A DNA stretch of 64,000 nucleotides, from contig JAAOMT010000012.1 in NCBI GenBank assembly GCA_016748015.1, forward strand, positions 124,001-188,000, written 5' to 3'. The stretch's first letter is position 1, and each line of letters opens with the position of its first letter. The notes beneath the pieces were generated by a model. It saw only the letters and a program-made list of their open reading frames with translations. It made no database searches and was not told the DNA's origin. The translations under genes were made by a program, and so were the position numbers. Shown one piece after another: positions 52,161-61,190 of this stretch. The DNA is from Geosiphon pyriformis. Its lineage: Eukaryota > Glomeromycota > Glomeromycetes > Archaeosporales > Geosiphonaceae.

Positions 52161-52620
52161 CATTATTATAGCCCCACATTTCCTCGTAAAAATAGATCTT
52201 AAGATAGCGTTAGAAATTCTTGTTAGTACAATGGTACAAGTTGCCTTTCGATCTAGTCTAGCCAAGAAAGGAATCGACGTAAAAGGAGGAATTATCGATG
52301 CTGGTTACACAGGAAACATTATTGTAATACTACAGAACAATTCGGACAGACTCTACAAAATAGAATCACAAGAAAAGATTGTCCAAGCTATCTTCCTACC
52401 CATAGTTAAAATATCCCAATTAACCCTGGTAACAATCTGAGAAGAATTAGGCCTTACTGCCTGAAGAATCAACGGATTTGGATCAAGTGAAAAAGGAAAC
52501 ATACCAGTTAATTTCATGGAGGAAAACAGTAACCAGGTAGAATTTATTAACACTGATACCATCATCTCCATTCCCCCATACCGACAATACATCCTTAAGG
52601 TGAATTGAAAGATCCAAGAT
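52161..52620 (+). pseudogene. dUTPase-like domain in the gypsy polyprotein
   Basis: Five dUTPase motifs can be traced in order. VKIDLKIALEI lies near 52,188. FRSSLAKKGIDV (52,246-52,281) corresponds to the P-loop-like motif 2 (PRSSLAxKGI). GGIIDAGYTGNI (52,288-52,323) is motif 3, with the catalytic Asp retained. EKIVQAIFLPI (52,372-52,405) is motif 4. INGFGSSEKG (52,468-52,497) is the glycine-rich motif 5. Two TGA codons (52,438 and 52,462) break it. The trimeric enzyme hydrolyses dUTP to dUMP; in retroelements it would limit uracil incorporation during cDNA synthesis. Confidence 0.82.
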
Positions 52621-52999
52621 CAAGTCCTGTTATTTGAAGCCAGTTCCGAAATCTGTTCCCTAGCCAATGTTGCTAATCTATACCTACTGGCCAAAGCCCA
52701 TAAACACTTCAAAATCCTCATCCACAATCCAATAGAAGATGTTATTGAAATCCCTAAAGAGACCTTCGTCAGTTCCATATCCACAGATATTCAGAATTCT
52801 AAAAAATCCCAGTCTATTCCAGATTTTGCACAATTATTCTTATTCTGTGACATTACCTCACAAGTATGGAATTTGCCAAAAGAAAGTTACTTGTTCACAC
52901 CAGAAGAGATCAATAAATTGAATTTAGGAAATTTAAGTACCCTGCAACAAATGCAATTCAAAGTCTTTCTGAATCAGTATGCTGATGTCTTTGCAAGTG

Positions 53000-54320
53000 A
53001 AAATGAGTTTGGACACACTGACATTGTGAAGCATCAGATTGATACAGGAGACACTCGACTGATTAAGCAATGAGCTTACCGTGTACCCCCATTTGACAAT
53101 AACCTAATTAAGCAAGAAATGCAACGGATGCTTGATAACGGCCTAATTAAAGAATTATTAAGCCCTTGGTCCTCTCCAGTAGTCTTGGTTACCAAGAAAA
53201 ATGGAAAAGTGCAATTCTGCGTAGATTATCAAAAACTAAATAGCATCACGCGAGAAGATAGTTATCCCACTCCCCTCATCCAGGAAATTCTGGGCAATCT
53301 AGGAAAAAAAAAATGGTTCTCATTATTAGATTTAGCAAGTGGTTACTGGCAAGTTGAAATAGACCCCAAAGACAAAGAAAAAACAGCGTTTACCACTCAA
53401 GATAGAAACTTCAAGTTTAACATAATGCCTTTTGGACTTTGTAATGCTTCTGCCACATTTCAATGTCTGATAGATGTAGTATACAAAGGAATCCTTTGGA
53501 AATCAGTAGTAGTCTACCTAAATAACACAAACATATTCTCCGAAACATTCAATGACCATCTGCTCCACCTGCAACAAGTCTTCGAATGCTTTCGTAGTGC
53601 TGGATTGAAACTCAATCCCAAGAAGTGCTTCTTTGGAAAAACCGAGTTAAAATTCCTAAGACATGTAATTGGCAAGGACGGAGTTAAATCCGATCCAAAT
53701 AAAGTACAAAAAGTCAAGGATTTTCTAGTCCCAATCAACCTCAAAGAATTACGAAGATTTCTAGAATTGGCAAGATATTATTGTCAATTTGTCAAAGATT
53801 TCTCGAACATCACAAAACCACTTCATCAATTGTTGTCCAAATATGTACTGTACTTGTGGAAGGAAGATTAACAGAAAGCATTCGACTATCTCAAGCAGCA
53901 ATTGATCACATCTTCAATCCTGATTTATCCAGATTTCACTAAATGGTTCATTGTCACTACGGACACCTCGAAAAATGCTCTAGGAGCAGTCTTATTACAG
54001 ATAGGACTGGACAATAGAAAACACCCAGTTGCCTACACTAGTCGCAGTACCAGCCCAGCAGAAAAGAATTACAGCACAACAGATCTGGAATGTCTCGCCA
54101 TTTATTGGGCCATACAGACTTGGAAACATTACCTCAGTTAACCATTTGACCTATATACCAACCACAAAGGACTTATTTGGTTACTTAACAATCCACAACT
54201 AGAAGGAAAATATGCAATATGGAGTACTTATCTGCAACAATTCCCACTCAAAGTCGATTACAAGGAAGGATCCAAGAACACCAATGCCGACAGTTTGTCA
54301 AGGATGCCACAAACCTAATC
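53000..54320 (+). pseudogene. Gypsy reverse transcriptase and RNase H, catalytic site lost
   Basis: RT spans about 53,080-53,750: SPWSSPVVLVTKKNGKVQFC, SLLDLASGYWQVEI (motif A), IMPFGLCNASATFQ (motif B) and VVYLNNTNIFS, where the YxDD box reads YLNN (53,514-53,525), both Asp changed to Asn. RNase H follows with VTTDTSKNALGAVL and AEKNYSTTDLECLAI, then YTNHKGLIWLL. TGA at 53,071, TAA at 53,869 and TAA at 54,139 interrupt the frame. The link region HQLLSKYVLYLWKED is typical of Ty3/gypsy RT. Confidence 0.93.
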
Positions 54321-54499
54321 CCAGACCCATGGACACACTCATTTATCAATGACTATATCAGTACCTATTGACACTATGTTTCAAGGAGATATTATCTCAA
54401 CAAAAACAAAGTACCATATGAAAACAAGCCCAAAATTATTTTATTCAAGACAACCAACTATATCGACGAGAACGCTGAAACCACTCCAACCCACAATGA

Positions 54500-55386
54500 C
54501 TAATCAAGGACAGTGAAAGAGAAACTATACTATATAGCGTGCACTCAGATCTGACTGCAGGACACTTTAACAAAGATGCTACCCTTGAAAGAACACTAAA
54601 CTTATACTATTGGCCAACAATGTACAAAGACATTTTCAAATACATGCTCAATTGTGACATATGTCAGTAAAGAGAAGAAGCAAGATCAACAGAACCACTT
54701 CGACCCATTCCAATTGGAAATCCATTTGATAGAATTGGGATCAACTTGGTTGGACTTCTTTCAATTACATCCCAAAAAAATCGCTATATTGCTATAGCCA
54801 TAGACTATCTTACAAAATGGCCAGAAGCCAGAGCAATCCAAGTGGCCAACGCCAAAACAGTAGCCGAATTTGTGCATCAAGACCTAATTTGCCAACATGG
54901 ATGTCTGAAAGAATTATTATTTGATCAGGAAACACACTTTGTTAATAATACGCTGACTGAACTAAGCCAACAGTTTGAAATAAAGAGACCCTTATTATCA
55001 CCATATCATCCACAAATGAATGGACTGGTAGAATGATTTGACAGAACACTGTGCGAAGCACTAGCAAAAATAAGTCATGAAAACAAACAAGAATGGGACT
55101 TATTCATACCTTCTGTACTCTTTGCATACCGAACATTAAAACAAAATACGACTCAGTTCACACCGTTCAAACTAGTCTATGAAAGAAAAGCAATGTTACT
55201 GATTAAATGAGTGATATCATCATACCCAACAGAAACAATTAATGAAGAAAATTTTGAAGCTATCTTATACCAAAGAATGTACCAGCTAATGGAAATGTTG
55301 GAAAACAATCAAACATTACATGAACAAAGCCATGATAACAGATACATATGGTTTTGCAGGAGCTCAATTTTAAAAAAAGAGGGATA
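54500..55386 (+). pseudogene. Gypsy integrase, interrupted
   Basis: The zinc-binding HHCC region is partly visible (HSDLTAGHF, CDICQ near 54,540-54,668). The catalytic core reads YIAIAIDYLTKWPEA (first Asp), LLFDQETHFVN (second Asp) and YHPQMNGLVE (final Glu), then VLFAYRTLKQNTTQFTPFKLVY. Stops occur at about 54,668, 55,035 and 55,206. The frame ends close to the 3' LTR. Confidence 0.9.
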
Positions 55387-55387
55387 A

Positions 55388-56451
55388 TGTTATCTAAGTA
55401 GAAAAACCAATCTAAAGTTATGAAAAAATGTAACCAAAACGTGACATAACACAGAATAATGCACAATAATATTGGATAATGTGTTATAACATAGGATAAC
55501 GTGTTATAACACAAGATAATACAGAATAGTGCGCAATAACATAGAATAACATGTTATAATGTAGAATAATACAGAATAATATGTAATAACGTCAGATAAT
55601 GTGTTATAACATAGGATAACTAGTGATAATGTAGAAAAACAAAGCAATAACAGAAACAACAAAGCAATAGCTAGCAATAGCAAAACAATTGAAAGCAATC
55701 CTGTAAAACCAAAAGAATATATAAAAGCAAGTAGTTGTAGAAGTAAGAAAAGACAAACAGATAGATACAAACCTCTAAACAAGAATTAAATATCCATATC
55801 TCTTTATCCTTTATTATCTTCCCTATTTCATCTCCTGAAATAAACCAATTATTAAAAAGAAATCAGAATCATGAATTTATGTTCTCGAACTTCATGGAAT
55901 TTACGTGAATTAACCCTTGTCTCATACCTCCATTCTAGAACAGATGCTATTAGCATAACTGTCTTGAACTTATTAATGATTTGGACCAATCACTCTTGAT
56001 CACAGTGATTGACGATACTAATTTATCTTTTTTTTTTCTTTTTTTTTCTTTTTTTGTCTTATTTTTGTGGAGCAGCAACATAGTAAAATTGACTGTCTGG
56101 GAATAGACTTCGTGATAGCCTGGTAAAAAAGAGAAGCTCCCCCTAAGTTTTGGATATTAACATTATCTTGTTAGCTTACCAGAAGGGTGAAAAGACAATG
56201 CCAGATCCTAACAACTGCGCTTGTTAGCTCGAAGAAGAAAGCTCACATTTACAAAAAACATTGTAATCAATGAAAAACAAACTCTGTGCCTTATAACCAA
56301 AAAACTCAATGGGTAAATTCACATCCAGGAATAGACCTTCAGAGACTGATAATTAAGACTAAGCTAACAGAATTACGCGGAAGATACATCATCCATAATT
56401 GAGAGCACCAAACATTACTATTTCCCATACCCATCAAGTTTATCTGTAACA
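55388..56451 (+). repeat. 3' LTR of the gypsy element
   Basis: TGTTATCTAAGTAG to CTGTAACA, 1,064 bp, colinear with the 5' LTR. It differs mainly by C/T and G/A changes and short indels. The 10-bp array is at about 55,441-55,635. Confidence 0.92.
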
Positions 56452-57720
56452 ATGCTTTTTATAATCCAAACATAATCATGCAGAATGGAGATTTGGACCT
56501 AGACTCAACATATCATGTTTTAAAAATACTAATTATAAATGGTAATGCACCCAACCCAATGTAAACAAAACTGTACACAATACAATATATTTCTAACTTC
56601 TTGAAGAATATTTATTAAGCTGTCACACAATTAACTTGATAAGCTTTGAAAACATGATCACTTAAAAGAGGTATTAGAAAGTTAATAATAGATAATAGTT
56701 GTGATTTTATTAACAGATTTATATTTTTTAATAATTTGCTTCTTTACTTATTACTGGAATTGGTTTCCAAGTACCTAACAATGTTTTCTTAATTTGTCTT
56801 GTTTTAAAAAAGTCTATTCTTTTCATTCGTGCAATTTTACTGAATTTTTTTATTTCTTCACTTAATATCCATTTATGGCTAATATCACAAAAAACACAAT
56901 TAGAGACATTTGGATTTACAAACTGTGTCTTTCTTATCTGAACTTGAAATCAATTTGATTCAGCAATAAAGCTAGGATGTATATGAGACCTGTATATTTT
57001 ACTTTTAGAATATCCAATAACATTAAAAAAGTTAGTATGCAATCTCTCAAATTTGATACAGTTATGTGCTGCAATTTCTCAATGCCATTGTAAAAATGTA
57101 GAAGGAATCAATAATTTGAGCATTTTCTTAATTTTTTCAAGTATTGCATCATGGCCTTAATGTTAATTTAAAAGTTTAGATTGAGAAATTACAATTCTTT
57201 CTTGAATCAGCTTGCAAACTTCAGACTTCAATTATAGTCATTGTTCTTTATCAGCAATTTCAATTAATTGGTAAATAAAATAGTGCCAAGCAGACCAAAT
57301 TGGTACAAACATTTGTCTAACTGCAAGTCTTAATAAAGACCTATTGAAACAAACTCCAATGGAAAATTTAATAATTGCTTGTAAATAAAAAAAGACTTGT
57401 TTATACTTTAACCTGAATGTAGAATCTATTTCATTTTGAGTCCATTCTAAGTAACCTTCAACAGATGAATTTTCCTTAGAAACAATATATGGTCATATTA
57501 ATTTAGAAGCTATTGCATGCCTATATATATTACATATCAAATTCTACGACTTATAATGATCAGAACATTTTTTAAAAAACTGCAGTTGACTTTCATTCCA
57601 ATATTCCTAACATTATGTAAAGTATTTTATATTGATATTTCAATTGATATAAGTATTGCTGTGTTTAGAAGGCTTGACAACATGACATTGTATTATTTTC
57701 TATGTGATTATGCAAGTATG
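56452..57720 (-). pseudogene. Unidentified transposon ORF on the minus strand, split by the gypsy insertion
   Basis: Read on the minus strand from about 57,640 down to 56,460, a stop-ridden but protein-like sequence appears, with stretches such as SSVEGYLEWTQNEIDS (about 57,475-57,425), ICKVGVCFNRSLLRLAVRQM-like FNRSLLRLAVRQMFVP (about 57,345-57,300), NPNVSNCVFCDISHKWIL and LLGTWKPIPVIS (about 56,790-56,755). It seems to continue left of the gypsy element at about 47,410-47,290. No family is recognised. Its position inside the DNA transposon suggests an accessory gene, or a separate older element. Confidence 0.5.
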
Positions 57721-58675
57721 TGAAGAATCAAATTAACAGTCTTCATTATTGATTATCAGTTGGGATTAAGAGGCAAAAAGTGTTGTAAATGCATTGTTAC
57801 GATTGAAACACATAGTTTTTATTAATTATCACATGTATTAGCCACTAATGTCATATAATTAGCCACCCTATTTTTAGATAGTAATCATTGATCTGATCAT
57901 TAACCTGGTCATTGACCACTTTAGATAGCTATATAAATGATGATTCCCTTAGCTGTAAAAAGACATGATCAAAGTAATAAAATAAACAATATCAATTACT
58001 TCTTTTCATAATTGCTTATTCCTCTTTTCTTATCTTCAAGTATCTACTTGTTGGCATTCACATATCTTATCTTTTCTCCTTCTTGATTTGTATTTGTTAG
58101 AATTAACCTGAAAAGCAATTGGCTTGCTCTTGTAATTCATTGAATAAAGAAACAATTGAAAAGTACAACAATACCTGTTATTGATTCTAAGAATCACCGA
58201 GTTGAGGCATAAAATAATAGCAGTGGTGTTATCTTGTTGACAATCACGGACTATTCCTCTACCTTCAGATTTAAGAAAAGACTAGCGACTGTGATTTTTA
58301 TGAGACTGATCACACATCTTGAATTCCTATTTATTCAATTCGCTCCCTTATTGTAATTTTTTCTTTGTTTATTTCCATTGCCATACAATACTGTTTTCTT
58401 TTGCTATTTGTTAGCTTGTTACTCCAACCCATAACAGCATTATCAAAATTAGGTTTTTTTTTACTGAGAATTTGTGATTTGCACTTAGAATCCTACAGTT
58501 GTATTAAAACCTTCATTTTTATAATTTGGCTGCTTTTTATAATCTGAGGCACCTCATATGACATAAGACACTTCACATGTCCAATTAGATATAAGGCAAA
58601 ATAATGTTTGAGACATAACAGATATATCAATGCATTATAAAAGCAAAATGCAATAAAAAGTGTGTTCTTATTAAC
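57721..58675. other. Non-coding stretch with LTR-like features
   Basis: Contains TGTTACGATTG near 57,795, a TATAAATGATG box near 57,932 and an AATAAAATAAAC signal near 57,977, which together look like part of an LTR, but no second copy, clear end or target duplication was found. The rest may be the 5' leader of the transposase at 58,676. Confidence 0.3.
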
Positions 58676-60229
58676 ATGCCAAAAAATGTGAACCAAAAGC
58701 GAGCAGCAATCTCCTTGGAGACTAAAAAAGCTCTCTGTCAGTACAAACTAAAGCATTCTAATTACTCAACAAATAGACTTATTAAAATATTTAATCTAAA
58801 GATTGACTGCTCTACAAAAATACTCACAAAATCAGACCAATGAATTGAAAAAAATGTATTTGGCAACTTTGGTCAATTGACAAAGGACAAGAAAGAGATG
58901 TTTCTAAAGATAAATAATGCATTGAGAGAATGAATGCTTGGAGCACTAACTACCAACTGCATTCTTACTGGAAAAATTTTACAAATAAAAGCTCTCAAGT
59001 TTGCTGAAAAGTTTTCAGAAGAAAATAACTTTAAAACATCAAATAGTTGGTTAGAAAAGTTCAAGAAACATCATAATTTGCATCATATTAAGATGTATAG
59101 CAAAGCAAATAGTATCCTCTTGGAAATTTTACCAGAAGAATGAGAAAAACTGCATGAGATTATTAGCAAATATGATCTAAATAATGTTTACAATACTGAT
59201 AAGACAGCATTATTCTTTAAAATGCCACCAAATACAACTTTGGCAACAAAATTTACTTCTGGAACCAAGCGTGATAAGAGTCAAATTACTATACTTCTTG
59301 CTTATAATGCAACAGGTAGCATCAAGTTGCAGCTTTTAATTATCGGTAAAGCTGCAAAGCCATAATGTTTTTGCAATATTAATATAAATACACTTTCAAT
59401 CACTTATTATTACAATACAAAAGCATAAATGCAAACTGATATTTTTAGTGAATGACTTAATTTATTAAATGAAGAAATGTGTTACAAGAAAAAAAAGATT
59501 TTACTATTGCTTAATAATGCTGGTTTTTATGGTAAAAAATCTTTAGTATTATCTAATATTATAATTAAATACCTACTATCCAATACAACATCCCATTTGC
59601 AACCATTAGATGCAAAAATTATTACATCTTTTAAGACACAATACTAAAAGTTGTTTCTTTTCCATCTTATTAATCAGTATGATGGCAAAATTCCAATATC
59701 AACAGTAACATTAAAGGATGTGATTGACTTTCTAATTGATGTATAGTCAATGGTAACAACAACTACAATTCAAAACTGTTGGCATTATACGGAAATTCTA
59801 AATAATAGTTAAATGCCAGCCCATCCATTAGATATTAAACAAAAACTCCTACAAGAAGTACAAGTTCTTATTGAGCATGTTGATATTGACAAGCTATTGG
59901 CAATAGATTTTATTAATATTGACAAGTTTGAACATTATTCACTTATGCCTCAGAGAATAAAATTATGGATCTTATTAACAACAAGTATAGTGGAAATTCT
60001 AATATAAATGAAGATTTAGAAAGTAAAAATGAAGATAAATCTTTGTCTTTGCTATCTACATATTAAGATTAAAACTGTATTTGAAAATACATTGCACTAT
60101 TGTGAAGAGCAGTATAATAAAAAAGTTGATTCAAACTTTTTTAAAACTTTGAAAACATTAATTCATAATACTGTTCTCAAAGTTTAAGAAAAGAAAAAAC
60201 AGTTGCAAATAAATAGCTTTTTTAAATAA
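58676..60229 (+). pseudogene. Tigger/pogo-type transposase, degenerate
   Basis: Starts MPKNVNQKRAAISLETKKAL (helix-turn-helix of the psq/CENP-B type). A CENP-B-like second DNA-binding domain follows (LQIKALKFAEKF, SNSWLEKFKKHHNL), then the DDE core: NVYNTDKTALFFKMPPN (first Asp retained), LLLLNNAGFYGKKS (second Asp changed to Asn) and TSHLQPLDAKIITSFKTQY. At least four stops are TGA where Trp is expected by alignment of the surrounding sequence (near 58,841, 58,931, 59,141 and 59,453); TAA stops also occur. A frame shift lies near 60,060. The C-terminal stretch ends QLQINSFFK. Not functional. Confidence 0.85.
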
Positions 60230-60349
60230 AATATATATAATTGGTTATTATATTATGCATGTAATATATAGATCATGTGATAAGATATTAATTATTTTTT
60301 ATAGTCTCATCTTTCTATAGTCATCACAAATGTGCTGATCAAAAGATGT

Positions 60350-60370
60350 GATTATAAAGAAAGTTCACTG
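60350..60370 (-). repeat. Right terminal inverted repeat of the DNA transposon
   Basis: GATTATAAAGAAAGTTCACTG, the counterpart of 46,424-46,444. Confidence 0.85.
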
Positions 60371-60379
60371 TATACTTCT

Positions 60380-60699
60380 TTCTTATTGGTTATTTTTCTA
60401 CTTATTATGATTTTTATTTTTATAAGTAATAATAAAGTGAGTAGAAAAGAAAATTTGAATACAATATAAAAACTTTTACAAAATATTATAATTGTATTAG
60501 TTGATAAAGCATTTTCTAAACATTAGTATAGTAAAACCAAATGTTTTTCTAATAAACAATTATCAAAATTTTACAAATTAGAATTGCTTGTTACCAAATT
60601 GGTAAAATTTTTTAAGTTTGATAATATGTCTAAAACTAATTCTTTGTTTTATGCTTAATTAGTTTTTAATATAAAAAGAATTTTTAAAATGTAAATTTT
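60380..60699 (+). mobile_element. LINE fragment (region upstream of the RT), plus orientation
   Basis: KFYKLELLVTKLVKFF near 60,565-60,615 matches FHKLELLVSKIIKAF of the LINE at 44,533-45,165. It is short and interrupted. Together with 45,600-46,423 it may be the LINE into which the DNA transposon jumped, after an internal deletion. Confidence 0.5.
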
Positions 60700-61190
60700 T
60701 TTTTATCATTTAATAAGTAAAACCCAAATGTCATCTAGTATAATATATTAAACTAAGTGATCTAAACTAGGTGCAAATTATGTATTTTTTATACATAACT
60801 AGTCACTTAGGCCAATTAAAGCAACACTATAGAACTATCTTAATAGATACTATATTATTAGTTCCAAAAAAAACTGCAAGGCTTGTGAAAACCAAAACTA
60901 ATATCATGTGTTTCCACAATACCAAATAATTTAACAACACTATTAAAAAGTAGTGATGAAAACTCATAGATCTTTAGAGGCACCAAACTATTACTTATAA
61001 TTAAACTTTTTTTTTCCATAATTACTCTAAATCTAGCTCTTATTAACCATATCTCTATTTAATAAGCCACTCTCAAATCTCTTATCAAGTCAATAATTAA
61101 CTTGCCAGCAATTTTAGTACAGCCAAAAATAGACAAAGTTTCTGAATACTAATATTTAAAAACAAAGTTTTTGTACAAAGCTGTTGTTAC
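60700..61190 (-). mobile_element. LINE 3'-end fragment
   Basis: Aligns along the plus strand with 41,180-41,650: AATAAGTAAAACCCAAATG here against ACAAGTGAGGTCCAAACAC there, then ACTAGTCACTTAGGCCAATT against ACCAGCCACTCAGGCCGATC. Nearly all changes are G:C to A:T. It ends where the repeat starting TGTTACAG begins. Confidence 0.75.

Larger units (their letters stand above)
47416..56451 (+). mobile_element. Ty3/gypsy LTR retrotransposon, complete ends, coding dead
   Basis: A 9,036-bp element bounded by LTRs of about 1.05 kb that begin TGTTAC or TGTTAT and end GTAACA. It is flanked by a 4-bp target duplication ATGC (47,412-47,415 and 56,452-56,455). Order: gag, CCHC knuckle, protease, cysteine-rich and dUTPase-like insert, RT, RNase H, integrase. 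Each domain is interrupted by stops (TGA, TAA and TAG), and key acidic residues are lost (NSGS in the protease, YLNN in the RT), so the element is inactive. The LTRs differ mostly by transitions. It is inserted within the DNA transposon, inside a minus-strand frame of the latter. Confidence 0.93.
46424..60370 (+). mobile_element. Tigger/pogo-like DNA transposon carrying a nested LTR retrotransposon
   Basis: The left end, CAGTGAACTTTCTCTATAGT, is the near-perfect reverse complement of the right end, ACTATAAAGAAAGTTCACTG-like sequence (actual right end GATTATAAAGAAAGTTCACTG). TATAGTC motifs recur near both ends. The right end is followed by TA; the left is preceded by TATG, consistent with a TA target with one change. 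The interior carries a degenerate Tigger/pogo-type transposase on the plus strand (58,676-60,229) and a separate degenerate minus-strand ORF. About 9.0 kb of the 13.9 kb is the inserted gypsy element (47,416-56,451), leaving about 4.9 kb of transposon. Confidence 0.8.

Noticed and set aside
57795-58640. A solo LTR starting TGTTACG
   Set aside because: It has LTR-like signals, but no partner copy, no GTAACA-type end and no convincing target duplication could be found.
58676-60229. TGA read as tryptophan (alternative code) in the transposase
   Set aside because: TGG is also used in the same frame, TAA stops and a frameshift are present, and the host genes end normally with TGA, so decay is the simpler explanation.
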